64,000 nt of DNA from Ariolimax columbianus. Lineage: Eukaryota > Mollusca > Gastropoda > Stylommatophora > Arionidae. Position numbers and translations under genes: made by a program. The first letter of the stretch is position 1. Each line of letters opens with the position of its first letter. Shown one piece after another: positions 39,101 to 54,100 of the stretch. Below the pieces are notes generated by a model that saw only the letters and a program-made list of their open reading frames with translations, was not told the DNA's origin and made no database searches. The stretch is taken from contig JAVGWX010000013.1 in NCBI GenBank assembly GCA_036924085.1, forward strand, positions 47,391,175-47,455,174, in the 5' to 3' direction.

Positions 39101-42100
39101 TTGAAACGTTATATTCCACCGCAGACTAAATAATGGAACTCATATTGTGCCAAGGTTTATAATCAATCCATGCTCCACACAGAAATAAAACAAATTCACG
39201 GTACAAAACACAACAAATGACTTGAGAGTGATCCTTACACAGAATCATGCCCTGAAACCAACTGCATGTCTATCTTTGTTTCCGGAACACACTATTATAG
39301 TTGCACTGACAGTTGACACGTACACATTTTGTTATTTTAGTCAGCCGTGGGATCTGGCGTTTCAAAAGGACTTCTCTGTGAGTCAGAAGGCCTGTACCTA
39401 CAGTCGGCTGTGTTAAGACCCTCACCTCACTCTGTGCAGTTGTACCTGGAAACATGCTATTTTATGGCAGTCTGTCTAACAAGTTGGAGGATCAACGTGA
39501 TCCCAGTAGTAGTGCGCATCATGCAAATGAAGCCAAGCATAACACAACAGCCTGAAGGATCCCAGTCCACCTTCATCAGCACATTTGTAATGCGAGGAAA
39601 ACTACTGCAATCCTTTTCAGGGCGCACCAATGAGTAAACATACTCATACATATGTGTGACGTACAGGTTTATAAGACAATCAAAGGAAAAGATAAAATAG
39701 ACTATAACAAGTTTTTCAAATTATAACCACCTACAAGAACAAGAGGGCATAGCTACAAATTAACTAAAGAAAGGTCCAGATTAGATATGAGGAAATATTT
39801 TTTTAGTCAAAGAGTGGTGAAAGCTTGGAATGCATTGCCACATGAAGCAGTGGAGGCAGGGACAATTAATGCATTTAAGAATAAATTGGATGCACATAGA
39901 TTTTAGAGCAAGGAAATTATACTGGTTGTTTACAGACTCTGTAGTCTTCTAAACCAGTATAAAGACGTTAAGTTAAAAAAATATTGATCATAATTCTACT
40001 CACACATTTTGTCACTCAAATTGTCATCAGATTCCACTCGTCCTTCTCAGCGTAATCGTCTAAATCTAATTTAGCAGCATCCAAGTCCTTAAGAATACTT
40101 TCAATATTTTCTTCTGTTGTTAGCCTTTTAAAATGGCCATTTACTGAATTTTTAAGCACTTTTCTTCACGAAAAATGACAACTTTTAAAAACGTGCTTCA
40201 ATGTGTGTGCTGCCATTTTTTTCTAACACTGGAAGTAGATGTGCTGTCTGATGTCGCTATATTGTGGCCACATTCCAAGCAGTGTAGCTTAAAATGCGCC
40301 CCAAAAATATTGGTCCATGTGTCATACTGAAAAGTTGGTGACTCCGGCAATGGGCTATATGCTAAACATCAGTTTGTGAGTGGTACCAGTTTAAAGGGTT
40401 AAGATTTGACTATATGGAGGAAAGCACACCGGCCACTTGGATGAGTGCTCTCAGGGTCAAATCTTCCTGTTTTCTTGTTGCTTCAAGCAAAGTGTAGGTA
40501 CACTATTCCAACTTGCCTCCACACAGGAAGACTATTTTAAAGCACTTCTTGTGATTAATTCTGTAACAATTTGTTGACATGATGATATGGGTAAGCACCA
40601 TACACAACCCTCTGTAGTTGTCTTTTACAACATATTTATGATGGTTACAGAAGTCATTTTTTCCCTACACGGGTACTGTCTGGACATCAGTTTCAAATAC
40701 CTTGTCTCATTTTTTTCGTGGGTGGATTCTTGTTTTTTTATTTTTTCTTAAACTTCTGCTTACATTTGCTATCTAACGGAGCAGGATTAATTATCGCTTC
40801 AACATATCTTTATTACTAACCATTTTCTTATACGTACACAACTGTACACTGCAAAAATGTCATGTTTATTAGATGTTTTGTGTACACATTAGAACAGAGG
40901 AAATTATTTAACTGTTGTCAGATAGTGTGAATTATTTTAATCTTGGGTGAATTTTATGAAAAATAATCCTTTGTAAGTAAGTGAGATTTAAATTATGAAA
41001 TCTGTATGTACAAAGAGAATGAAAAAAAATGACTTAGAATTTCAACATAATTATGTTTATTAAAAAATATACTGTGATTTTGTTGTTGTTTGTGACTGCT
41101 TCATGTAACCTTACTCACTAGATTTTTGGACATAAACTAAAACTGAACATTCATGTATTTTATTCATTACTTTAGCTCAGTGTGTTACGTCTTCTTCAAA
41201 CCCAATAACCACGTGAACCAATACTATCAAATTCCCAGTCCATTCATGATGATAATCTTATTTGAATACTTGATTGATTAAGTCAAGCTGTTAACCACAA
41301 CACAACGCATTCCGTTCTTCGGACAGCATCCTGCTACTTGTAAAGCCCTTTTCAGGGTTTGGTAGCCGGAGTTTGAGATTGATCAAAGAAGAAGAATACT
41401 AGATGATAATAAAGATAATAATCTAAAAAATTAATAATTCTATTACACCGAACTTTAATCAAAATTTATATCTATGTTGGCTTCTTCTATGTGTCCCTCA
41501 CTACTATAGGGATCACAGCCAGTTTCCAGGAAGGGCTACTAGGAAACCGAGATGAGGGTCTTGGCCAGTATATTTTGCCTGACCCCGACTAACATATCTG
41601 ATCAGTATGCTGTGCCTGACCAGATGTTAGTCTTCCTCCCCATTTATATCTAACTAGACTTTGTTATTAAAGACTAAATATTTTGGATAATGACTTTACA
41701 TGGTATAACATTGGTTTTGGTTAAAATTAAAAATAATACATTTAATATTATAGTACTTTTTTGTATGAGCATGGACATTGACCTTTAGGATCATCCTCAA
41801 TTTTTGCACGAATGGTTGATTCTTTTTTGAGCTATTCATTTTCACCTCTGATTGAATCACATGCTCTATTTTGTTTCATTGTCAGATGTTTCTTCTGGAG
41901 GCCAGGTCAACTATGCTCACAAGCCTATGATGGGTATGCCAGATGATGAGGAGAATTTAGATGGCGGACTGGGACTTGGAGAATTAGCAGGACTGACTGT
42001 CAACAATGAAGCAGATCCTATGAACTATGATGTGAGGGTTGATATGCTCTTTTATTCCATCAAGTTACAATCTTTTATTGCAGTCAACAAAGTATGCTAG

Positions 42101-45100
42101 TAGCCACAGTGATAGCAAAGACAAAGCTAGTTAACTTGCGTATGTTATCCAGATACATTTTATGACCTTCCTGCAGTCAAGTTTTTGAGATATAAGACGG
42201 GGAGGTCACTTAACTTTCACTGAACGCTGATTGGTGTATTTGTTGTGTTAACGCTGGTTTTGCTATAGGAACGCTTGAATCGAAAACAAGACCATTTCTA
42301 CCTGTCCCAATAATAATAACAATGGCGATTTTTACTTTAGATCATTTTAAAATGATTTTATCTGTTTCACATGGATTTGGAAGGTTATCATTCCATTATT
42401 GAGGTTGTTGAAGTTAAGTTGTTGCAATGGATTTGTCTGAGGTAGGTCTGTTTAGTATGTTTATGTAGATGTTATAAATACGTTTGTAGTGGAAACAAAC
42501 AGATATGCCGATCTGGTTAGGAACACTATCAGTGCTTTGTGGCAATTTCATGGATTTATAAGACAACGGGTGTACCCAAAAATGGGTACATCTAAATGTT
42601 TGTGATGTAATAAAAAAAATAATGTGGAAACTTGAAGGATAGTCTACATGATTATTTACAACACGATTTATATTGAAGAAACTACCTTGAACTCCGCTTC
42701 AGTCAACACCTAAATGCCAATTCCACCACTAACTCTGGCTCTCCTAGTTTGATATCCGAGAATCATTTGATTTTTCTTTATGTGTTGTCTCATGATTTGA
42801 ATACATTCCATATGTTTGCGTAGACGTCCATTCTATCATCCTCTTTATATGTCTCTTTCTTCTTATTATTGTTTATTTATTATTAACCTTTATGACGCTT
42901 CATTAAAAATGGGATGCAACTATCAAGGCAGAACATATTTTGCAGTCCTGTTCACTGTATACCGACAAAAGAAGTAGCATTTGGCAACAGCCAGTGTCCT
43001 TCCACGAGAAGATGTACGGAAGTGTACAGAGCCTTAAAGGTTAATGTACCGATATCTTTGTATGGGTGTCTCTATATATCAGTTTGGTTTTTTTCTGCCG
43101 TTTTGTTTGTCATTTATGTGTGTGTGTGGGGGGGGGGGGGGGGGGGGGGTGCTCATGTTTTGTCTGTGTAATCATATTGACCATTTCTTGTTTGGTCCAC
43201 TCTATTTAATAATATTGGCATACCGCATCTCACACTTTCCTGGCGTTCATTTATTTTGCATGTCACCATTTCTTTTACTGCAGCCCTCAGTGCCTCTGCC
43301 TCCGCTCTGAAATTGCTTGAGTATTTTCCAGTTGCCACTGATAGTGTTGTTTTTCTACCATTTGGTAGGCGCAAGATACACCTGCCTTCCGTTCTGTGTT
43401 GTTTGCTACAGAGCCGTCGGTGAATGCATGGGTCCAGTCCATGCTTGGGTAAACTATGAGCTCATGTTTTGTCTGTGTAATCATATTGACCATTTCTTGT
43501 TTGGTCCACTCTATTTAATAATATTGGCATACCGCATCTCACACTTTCCTGGCATATCCTGTTATGGCAGTGAAAGTAAACCGGTAATTTTACATCATAC
43601 GTTGTTTTTTTGTTCTGATTTGTAGTTTTCATTTGTTCTTTGTCCCTGGTGAAGGCCTTGTGGTTGTAACGTAGCTATCGGGTTTTTTTCCAGGTGTGGC
43701 CACTGTGCCATTATCTATATGTGTCTTTATCGACTAGCAAAGACAAATAACTACCTTTCCCCCTTGGAAAACATGTACACCGAACAGCATTTATGAAATG
43801 ATGTAATTATCACTGTTAAATTAAGCCATGAACCATCAAGTGACTTAACTTAACATCTTCATCCTGGCTTAGAAGACTCTGCAGAGACTATATACAACCA
43901 ATTTCTTTTACTTCACTTGATCTATAAACTATGAGCATTCTTCTTCTTCTTCGTACGCTGTCAGACGTCAACTTTTATTTTTTCGAAAAAAGCAGCGGTC
44001 ATCCTGAGGCTGTCGACACTGCCATAGAGCTTGTCTAGTGTTGCCACTGGTGATGGCCACATCTGCTTTTTCTGATCCTCGTATGTCGAGCAGTTTTGCA
44101 GCAGATGTTCAGCGGTCATTTTCCCAGTACCGCACATGCATTCGTCAGTGCCACCTATCTTCAATTTATTGAATAGGTGGTACCTCAGTCTATTGTGGCC
44201 AGTGCGAAGTCTGAAGACCACGACCTGCTCTCTTCTGTTCAACTGGTAATAGGCATCGTCTTTTTGTGTAGCCAGTATGTTCTGTTTCCCATTTGGTCAT
44301 GTATCTAGATCTAATAAGCCGTTTTGACTCTTCGTATGTCATACTAGTATCTGGTTGTGGTAGTCTTGCACCTTCTTTTGCCAGTCTGTCTGCCTCCTCG
44401 TTGCCTTGGATGTTACAGTGTGATGGAACCCACTGTACCACTACTCTTTTTGGTGCGGACTGCTGGCATAGTTGACAGAGTACTGCTCTTAAATCATTAA
44501 GTTCAGTATTTTTCTGGCTTTTTAGTGCTGTGACTACGGTCAGGGCATCTGTAAGCAGGACTATATGGCTTTCATTTCTGTTGCATGTCACCATTTCTTC
44601 TACTGTAGCCCTCAGTGCCTCTGCCTCCGCTCTGAAATTGCTTGAGTATTTTCCTGTTTCCACTGATAGTGTTGTTTTTCTACCATTTGGTAGGCTCAAA
44701 AATACACCTGCCCCTCCGTTCTGTGTTGTGTTTGTTACAGAGCCGTCGGTGTATGCATGGGTCCAGTCCATGCTTGGGTAAACTATGAGCATTCAATCTA
44801 TTCTTGAATACTTTAATATGACCCTGCTTCCACTATTTTCTGTTGCAATGCATTTGAAGCATTCACCACTCTCTGAAAAAAGGATTTCCTAGTATCTAAT
44901 CTGAACCTTTCTTTAATTAATTTGTAGTTGTGCCTTCTTGTTCTTGTAGGGGGCTCAATATAAAAACAGTGAGCTAACCCTTTCCTGTCTGAGGCAAGAG
45001 CGATTACTCGACCACTGTTCTCGGACTAAATGTTGAATAGATATGGGGAGAGAATACAACCCTGTCTCACTTCCATTCCTAAATGGACTGCGAACCACTA

Positions 45101-48100
45101 TATTTCTCCATCTATCCTTACTGCAGCCTATTTATTCTAGTACAGTTGTGCGATGAGGTGTGTAATGTGTTCAGGGAAACCCAAATTGTCCGTGATGTTC
45201 CATAGATGCAGATGTTGAACGCAGTCAAAAGCTTTGGTGTAGTCTATACTTGCTTACTTTCCGTGTCCGGCAACTTCAAAAAGAACCGGACCAGAAATTA
45301 GCTGCCCTGACAGCTCTTCATTTGACGTCATGGTTCTTGCATTCATGGCCAGTTATACAGATCAGGTTTCTGGGTCTTGAATGACTCAGCATTCGCAGAC
45401 AACGTCATCCGCATATCTCCATTAAGTTTGATCTACATCCGGACACTCCCGTTCATTTTCTGTTCAGGGCTCTCCACACAGGGTATGATATATTGTGCCC
45501 TGTTGCAAGTTTAAAAAAAATTTCATCCATTTTTCACCATATCTTTGGCACCATTTTTCAGTTAGGTTGTCTGCTTTGTGAACTGTACAGTTTGAAAGAA
45601 ATTTGTTCTTGATTTCAATCGCCCTTCTTCTGGGTTATATCAAAAAAGGTGTAGTTGATGAAACACGTGCAATCATAACATAAAAAAACATAGTGAACAA
45701 AAGGAAGAAGTCTAAAATGGGACTCGGTGGTTATCGATGTAAAGTGTGTGCCAAAGGTCGTGGGTTTGAACCACAGTGGAGACCGGGATTTTCTTTCACG
45801 TGAATCTTCTGGTAAAAATTCTCCCGATCTCTGGGTATTGAGATCAGACTCCCGTGTTCAGTGTCAAGCACGTTAAAAATTCCTTTGGAAACTGAAAAGA
45901 GTAGGCTTAACGGCCGCTGTCCAGATAAAATTCAAGTTAAAAATCTACCCAAGTTACTTGTACCTTTCCCCAGGTGGTTTGTTAAGAGCAGCTACAAATG
46001 GCACCTAACTGGCTGTGGGTCTACTTAGCTCTAGTGTTTGAGTCTATTTAGATGGACTTGCACATCAGTTAAACCACCCTCCAATAAACTGGTTGTATAC
46101 AGACTCTGTAGAGTTTTCTAAACCAGTATAAAGACATCAAGTTAAGTTAAATCCCCTCCTACCCCAACTTGGAAGTCCAATGTGTTTTTTTTGGTCTGAC
46201 CAGAACCCATGCAGACCTACCGAGCTTGGTAGAACCTGCCAGGAGTTAGACTCCACCATCATATCTATAGGGAATGTCAGCGTACCTAAGCTACCATACC
46301 ATATCACGGTAAAGGCTCAAGTAATGGCATAAATTGTATGTACGTAAAATCTTTCGTATAATACACATAATTTTTTTAAATTTTGGACCGCTAAAACTCG
46401 AGTGCGTTTAATTTGCGAAAACTAAATAACCTGCCATTTTCGGTACTGAAAGTAACCTACATTGGAAAGTTTGTCGCAATGTGCCATTTGTTTTCTTATA
46501 TGTCAGACATTGTTGCAAAATACATTTCGCACTCTTGGTTTCATTCTGTTTTGACATTAAACTTGGTTGTGAAGCTTGTCATTTTATTATTTTGAGCCCT
46601 ATAAATGAATTCAAGAAAATGTTATGCTACAGTAGAAAAGTTGTTAGTGGTAGAATATCCAGAATCTAATGGCAGCAGGTCGACATGTTTCCATTAACAA
46701 GTGCAACATTCTATTATGACGAAAAAAATCTATAGGTCACACGTCCAGCTCCAGTCGAGCGAGCAGGACTTCTTACCCATTTAAAGTTTGAGGTCATTTC
46801 ATCCCCAAGACCTCTAATGATACGCTTCACCGGATAAAACTGCTAGTGTCATTGAAAGAAGTTGATAGTGATATTTATTATGATAGCATCAATAACGGAA
46901 TTCAATCAACTCTACATGAGCATCTTTCTAGTTTTCTTCGATCAACTGATGCTATGCTTTTTGCCTTCAATCTTTAATCTCAGGCGACTGCAAGCACACA
47001 GCAAGGTAAAGGAGACAACCATCTCAAACTTGCTTTTTGCTGATGACTGTGCCCTCACTACCAGCACCGAAAGAGACATGCAGGCATATGTGGACAAGTT
47101 CTCAGCAGCCTGCTACATGTTCGGTGTAACAATTAATACAAAAAAAAGCCTAAGTAATATTTCAGCCTGCCCTGAGTGGCACATATCGCGACCCAGATAT
47201 CAGAGTCAAGAACGAGCGCCTCGAATCAGTATACAGCTTCACGTACCTTGGTAGCACTCTTTCCAGGGAAACTACTATTGATTGCGAAGTCAGTAACAGA
47301 ATCTCCAAGGCCAGTGCTGCCTTTGAGAGGCTGCGCAACAGTGTCTGGAATCGGAGGGGTCTTAGACTTGATACGAAACTCCAAGTCTTCCGAGTTGTAG
47401 TGCTCCCCACCCTTCTGTATGCCAGTGATATGTAGACTGTGTACAGCAGCCATGCTAGGAAAATAAACCACTTCCACACAAGGTGCCTTCGTAGATTGTT
47501 CAAAATGAAGTGGCAAAATAGGGTACCAGATGCCGAGATCCTCACGAAGGCAAAAATGCAGAGCATCCACTCACTGTTGCAGAAGACCCAAATCAAGTGG
47601 GCCGGCCACGTCGTGCGCATGCCAGATAACTGCATCCCAAAACAACTAATGTATGGTGAGCTGAAAGATGGCCTGCATCAAGCCGGTGGCCAAAAGAAGC
47701 GTTTCAAAGACCCCCCCCCACAAAGTCTCTGACACGCTTCAGAATCAATGCAAATGCATGGGAATGTCTCGCACAGGACCACAAAAAATGGCATAGTACC
47801 ACCATCAGAGTTACCTCCATTGCTGAGGAGCACTGGACCTCCGAAGCACCAAAAAAAACACTTTGCGTAAAGACAAAACAACTGATATTCAAATGTCCAA
47901 TTCTGACATTAAATACTACATATGTGGAAGGATTTTCCGTCCCGGAATTGAACTATACAGCCACCTCCGAACTCAGTGGTGAGGTGCAGCACAACATGCC
48001 TGACTGCTGTTGTCATCGCTTGCGATGGACAGCTATTATGCTTTTTGTCTTGTGAAGTTCACGAAAGAAACTGCATTTCAGGTCTTCGCTGGTCCCCCAC

Positions 48101-51100
48101 AGCTTTTCGAGCATGGTCACTCCCCCGAGCCATCCTGCCTCTCTTTGGTCAGCATAAGCGGTGCAGTCCTGCAGGATATGTTCTGGTGTTTGCTTGGGTG
48201 ATCACATGTGGCGGTGTCTCTAAGACCAATTATATTAAGGTGGGCCTTGAGTCTGTGATGATCTATTCTGAGTTTGAGAGTTTGAAGATCTTTGTCTAAG
48301 CTTCATTTTCTGGCTTGTATTCTTTGTGCTGGTCTCTCCATTCCGTTCTCACAGATCATTTTTTGAGTGTCTTTGCTTCTTTATAGCTCTGTGGATGGCG
48401 AGTGTGTGCCACCACTTCCGGCTTTTGTGAACTCATCTGTCTTCTCGTTTCCAAGGATCTCACAGTGCGCCGGAATTCACTGTAGGACTAGATCTGCTTC
48501 TTGGAACATCAACCCGATATTATATTTTATTTCCTGTGAGAGTATATCTTGTTTGGGGCTTGAAATGGCTTGTAGTACGCTCTTGGGGTATGTCAGAATG
48601 ATCGTTTTCCTTGTTGTGCATCTTTCTAGTGAAAGTGATGATAAGAGCGTCCAAAATACGTGAAATTTAGATGTTGTGTTCCTAGTTCTGTTCGTTATTA
48701 CCAAACTAACGTCTGGTTAGGAAAAATGTACTGATCAGACAATGTTAGTCAGGGTGAGGTAAAATATACTGACCAAGACCTCACCTCACTTCCATGTAGT
48801 TCTCCCTAGAGGCAGGCCCGCAATAGTAGGGGATACGCAGATGAAACCAAGCATATCACAACAGCCAGGAGGACCTCAGTCCACCTTCATCAGCACAATC
48901 AGGATGTGAGGAAAGCTATTGTAGCCCCACCACCCTTATCAGGGCACACAACAGAGTAAATATACTCATTGGGGGCATTATTTCAACAACAACCCATATA
49001 ATGTTTTTTTAAACATGTTTCATAAAATAAAATCTTGAAAAATCGTGATGCATATTATACATAAATTTTCATTTTACCAGAAAATTTTGTGCTATATCAA
49101 GCATGTGTGTTATACATATGTACGAATTATACGCAAGATTTTACCATACATGATGATCATTTTTAGCTCAAGTTGATATATTTTGTTTGATGTTTCGTTG
49201 TTTCTAGATATCAGCACCTAAAGAAGTTTACAGAAAAACATGGAATGCTAAATATACTCTACGAAGGTAAGACATAATGATATGTATGAAAGCCTACTAT
49301 CTTAACTATTAGCTATATCGATTTGCAGAGTGTATGATGATGACGTCATGTGCCGTCTCTGCATCGAAGGTTGGCTGCAATGAGCCTCCAACATCCACTG
49401 TCTCTTGCCTTGATGGTACACTTTAACAGACTGTTGTCAATCCATCTCTTGATGTTGCCTTCCCACGTTGACTTCCACTTGTTCGCCTACGATCCACCTT
49501 TCCCTGCTTAACCTTTCTTGAATGAAAAATTAGAGAAATTAGCAAACAATTTGAATGCCGTAGCAGGAAGCAAAAAGACTATCTTAACTTTTTTATGCTG
49601 GTTTAGAAGACTCTTTAGAGTCTGTATATAGCTAGTGTCTACTACTCCACTTGATATAAAAAATAACTGTGCATCCAATCTATTCTTGAATGCATGTTCT
49701 GACTCTGCCACCACTATTGCCTGTAGCAATGCTTTCCAAGCATTCACCACTTTCTGACTAAAAATAATTTTCTAGTATTTAATCTGGACCTTTCTTTAAT
49801 TAATTTGTTGCTATGCACTCTTTTTCTTAAATGCGACTGTACTTTGAAAAACTCGTTATAGTCAAATTAATTCTTTCCATTCATTATCTTATAAACCTGT
49901 ATTAAATTCTTCTCATTTAGACTCTGTATGCTGGCTTTTCTGAGAATTTTCTCAAAATTCTGGAATCCGTTTTGTTGCTCTTCTTTATATCCTTTTCAGC
50001 ATGTTTATATCCCTTCTACGATAAGGATTCCACACCTCTACACAGGATTCAAATTTAGGTCTAACTAGTGCTTTATACAGTTTGGCCATCACTTCCTTGC
50101 TCCTATGTTTAATATTTCTTATTACGAAATTCTGCAAAAGTGTAAGAAGAAAATCAAAGCAGCCAAAGGACGTTTATGACGTCATTGTTTGCAGCGAGGC
50201 TGTGATATCTGTGCTTATCAGCCAGACACATCCAATTTCAGCACTGCATTGTTATGGGACCAGGTTTCTTCTCTCTTCAATCTGTAATCTATTAGCTAGA
50301 CTGCATGGTTGCTGTCTGTTTCCAGGGCCACTACTTGGAGGCAAAATAGAGTCTTGGTTGGTTATAGGTCACTGACCCTGACAGAAGCAGCCAGCTGCAG
50401 CATCTTCGGCCCCAAAAAACAATTGATGAAACTAATTATAAATATCTAAAAAAAAACGTTTCACTTAACAGTGGAACTGGGGATCAGGATGCTGGGCAGT
50501 TTATGAGCTGTATGCATAAGGGGCTGTGACCCAGAGCTGCCAAGACCCTTCTCCATCTCCACGTGGTAATCCTGGATAACAGGTTGCAACAGAGCATACT
50601 GGCTAAGGAGAAGAAGAAATCAAAGAGGGAGGGCCAACCTGGTACCCGAAAATTCCATGCTGAAGTCAGATATATTGAGGCGAAAGGTGCAAATATTGCA
50701 GTCAAGCTATAAACTTGCACTGTTTACCTGACAATATCCTGCTACTTGCGAAGCTCATTTCAGGGCCTTGATAGTGAGAGTTTGAGGGTGAACGAACAAG
50801 AAGATTTGACAGTGGAATTTTCTTCAGCGTAACTGTTGTTAAACAAGACCTTACTATATTTAAAAATAGATAATAAATTGTCCAAACCTGAACACATTTT
50901 GTATGCTCTTACCATTCAGCCACTTTGATGGGGTTCGTGCTCTAGCTTTTCACCCAGTTGAGCCTGTCTTGTTAACAGCATCAGAAGACCACACACTCAA
51001 GTTATGGAACTTGCAAAAAACAGTACCAGCCAAAAAGTGAGTATTATCAGAGCATTGGTCACCCAAAATCATCATGTGTCCTGCCTGCTGGTATAGCTTA

Positions 51101-54100
51101 ACTCAACTTAACGTTATTATACTGGTTTAGAAGACTACCGAGTCTATATACAACTAGTTTCTTGGAGAGTGGTTTTTATTGATGTGTGAGTCCATCTTAA
51201 TAGACACTAGAACTAAGTAGATCCACAGCCAGTTAGGTGCCATCTATAGCTGCTCTCTTAACAAACCATCTGGGGGAAAGGTACAAATAACTTCGGTAGA
51301 TTTATCATTTTGATTTTGGCCTCGCATTAGCCGTTAAGACTACTCTTTTCGATTTCCAACTCCAAGCAATTTTTAGCGTGCTCGACACACTGAACACAGG
51401 AGTCTAATCTCGCCACCCAGAGATCAGGGGGAATTTTTACCTAATGATCCACGTGGAAAAAAATCCCGGTCACCACCGTGATTCAAACCAGCGACCTCGA
51501 GACCACTTGTTTTTGTTGTGTGTGTGTGTTAGTTTCTTAAATACAAGAAGACCTGCGTACGCAGAAGAAGAAGAAGAAGAAATACAAGAAGATGAAGGTG
51601 AAAATTATGAAAAACACCACAAACATTCAAAGACCAAATAATGTCCTCCCTTTCAAAGATCAGACAATGTCATTCCATTCAAATACCAGATAATGCCTCA
51701 AACATCTTTGAATTTGGGGAAACTGGTATTGAACTGCGTGAGCATTTTCACCAACACCTCAACGATATCTGCAATCGCACAGGTTCCCCAATTGCCAACC
51801 ACTTCAATGGTTCTGAGCACTGGGGTAAGACTGATGTTAGTGTCACTGGTCTAGTTTCTTGCTTCTCTGACGATCGTCATCGATTCGCCCTTAAGAACAG
51901 AATTATCTCCAGCATTAGTTGCCTTCAACCACATGGCATTAATATCTTCTATACTTTTTCTTAAAATCCCATACTGGCCCGCATCTATTTGCTTTCCTTT
52001 GCCGCCCTCCCCCTCAATGCCGCCGCACACACACACTTTTTTTTTTTTTTTTTTTTTTTGTATCCACTGGGCAGTATCTGAGAATAACCCATTTTTAAAT
52101 TTTGATTAAACTTTACTTTAATCAACTGTAAAAAAAAATTTCATTTATTTTTCCCATTGATCTTTGAATGGAATGGCATTATTTGGTCTTTGAATGGAAT
52201 GGTATTATTTGGTCTTTGAATGGAATGGTATTATTTGGTCTTTGAATGGAATGGTATTATTTGGTCTTTGAATGGAATGGTATTAATTGGTCTTTGAATG
52301 GAATGGCATTTATTTGGTCTTTGAATGGAGTAGCATTATCTGGTCTTTGAATGGAATGTCATTATTTGGTATTTGATTAGAATGGCATTATCTGGTCTTT
52401 GAATTGAATGACGTTATGTGGTCTTTGAATGGAGTGACATTATGTGGTCTTTGAATGGAGTGACATTATGTGATCTTTGAATTGAGTGGCATTATTTTTC
52501 AGAGCTGTATCTTTGGATGTAGAGCCTGTGTATACGTTCCGTGCACATGTTGGTCCAGTCTTGTGCTTGGCAGTGAGTCCGACAGGGGAACAGTGTTACA
52601 GTGGGGGTATGGACACCACAGTCCAGTGCTGGAACATACCAAAGTCAGATATTGACCCTTATGATTCTTTTGGTGAGTACACAGTGTCTGTGTGCGCGTT
52701 ATCTTTCCTCTCCATCTTGTGTGCCCTGTAGTGAGAGAGAATAGTTATTTTGTTGCATCAATCAAATCAGAAATCGAAACCTTTGAACCTATGAAACACA
52801 GATCTTCAACAAATGCATGGTACATTCTCTTTTCCCAGACCATCCACTAAAGGCCATCAACGTCTGTCCTGCTTACCTTGTGTTTGTTTCTTAACTCTTG
52901 CCAATTTGGTGTTTTGGCCTGCCTCTGCTTCTCTTGAATTGGGGATTCCAGAACAGAGCCTGTCTTGTAATGCTATCCTCTTCTCATCTCCACCGATATA
53001 TCTGTCTGATTCTCTTCAATAGTTCCATATCAGTGATCCTGCCCTACCATTTCAATCTCTCTGCGCAGACACCCATTTACGAAAGTCTACCTTTTCAGTT
53101 GCTATTGTTATTCTTCAGAGCCATACAAAAGTGCTGACTTTATGTTGGTTAAAGATTTTACATTTTGTGTTGGACTTAATTTCTATTGATTTCCTCTATC
53201 TTTGTTGCGTGTCTAACATTTAGCTTTTTATCTTTAAATGGTTTGAACTTCTGGCAAGAATACCTCAGGACCTATCCACCGCTGGAGCCAATAATGCCAG
53301 ACAACAAACTTAAAAAGAAAATTGTACATTGACAAAGCTTAAGAAACACTACAGATGTATGGATTGAATATGACTGCCACATAGTTTGCACATTTAATGC
53401 ATTTGGTGGATAGATGAGAGGAGATTTCAATTAAATTTACATCCTTCTCTGTCATGTCTGTTTCCTCCACAGTAAATTATACTGTAGATGCACTAATGCA
53501 CCTATCCTGTTCCAATCAATCATCTTACTAAAACAAAAAACACAATCAAGCCAATGCTATGCTAGTTGCTCCTTTCAGAAGTCATTGACAGGAAGATGGG
53601 ACTGGATAGGACATACAATGAGGAAGGCACTAACCAACATAGCCAGGCAGGCTCTCACGTGAAATCTACAGGGGAAAAGAAAAAAGAGGCAGACCCACAA
53701 ATTAACTGAGAAGAGATTGTGAGAAGGAACTATGATTAAATGGTTACACCTGGATTGAGGCAGAAAGAGTAGCCAATGACTGGAATGCTGGTGAGATGGG
53801 GTTAATGGCCTATTCACAGAGAGGAGCGACAAGCTTTGATTGATTGATACTATCCGTTAGCTGCCCATTGGTAGAGAAGGTAACATTTTATACAGATGAT
53901 ATGTTATACAAAAAAAACCAGGAAAACTAATAATTACAAGCACGAGGGACAGTCATTGAGAAACAACAATTTGATTAACATTTTTACAAGAGCACGAACA
54001 AGAAATTTTGTCTAATTTTTCTACAATGTCCACGTATCTGGCAGCACACTTTGTCCACGAGCTTGTGTATGTCCTCTACAGAAAAGTCTTTTGGTGTGAC

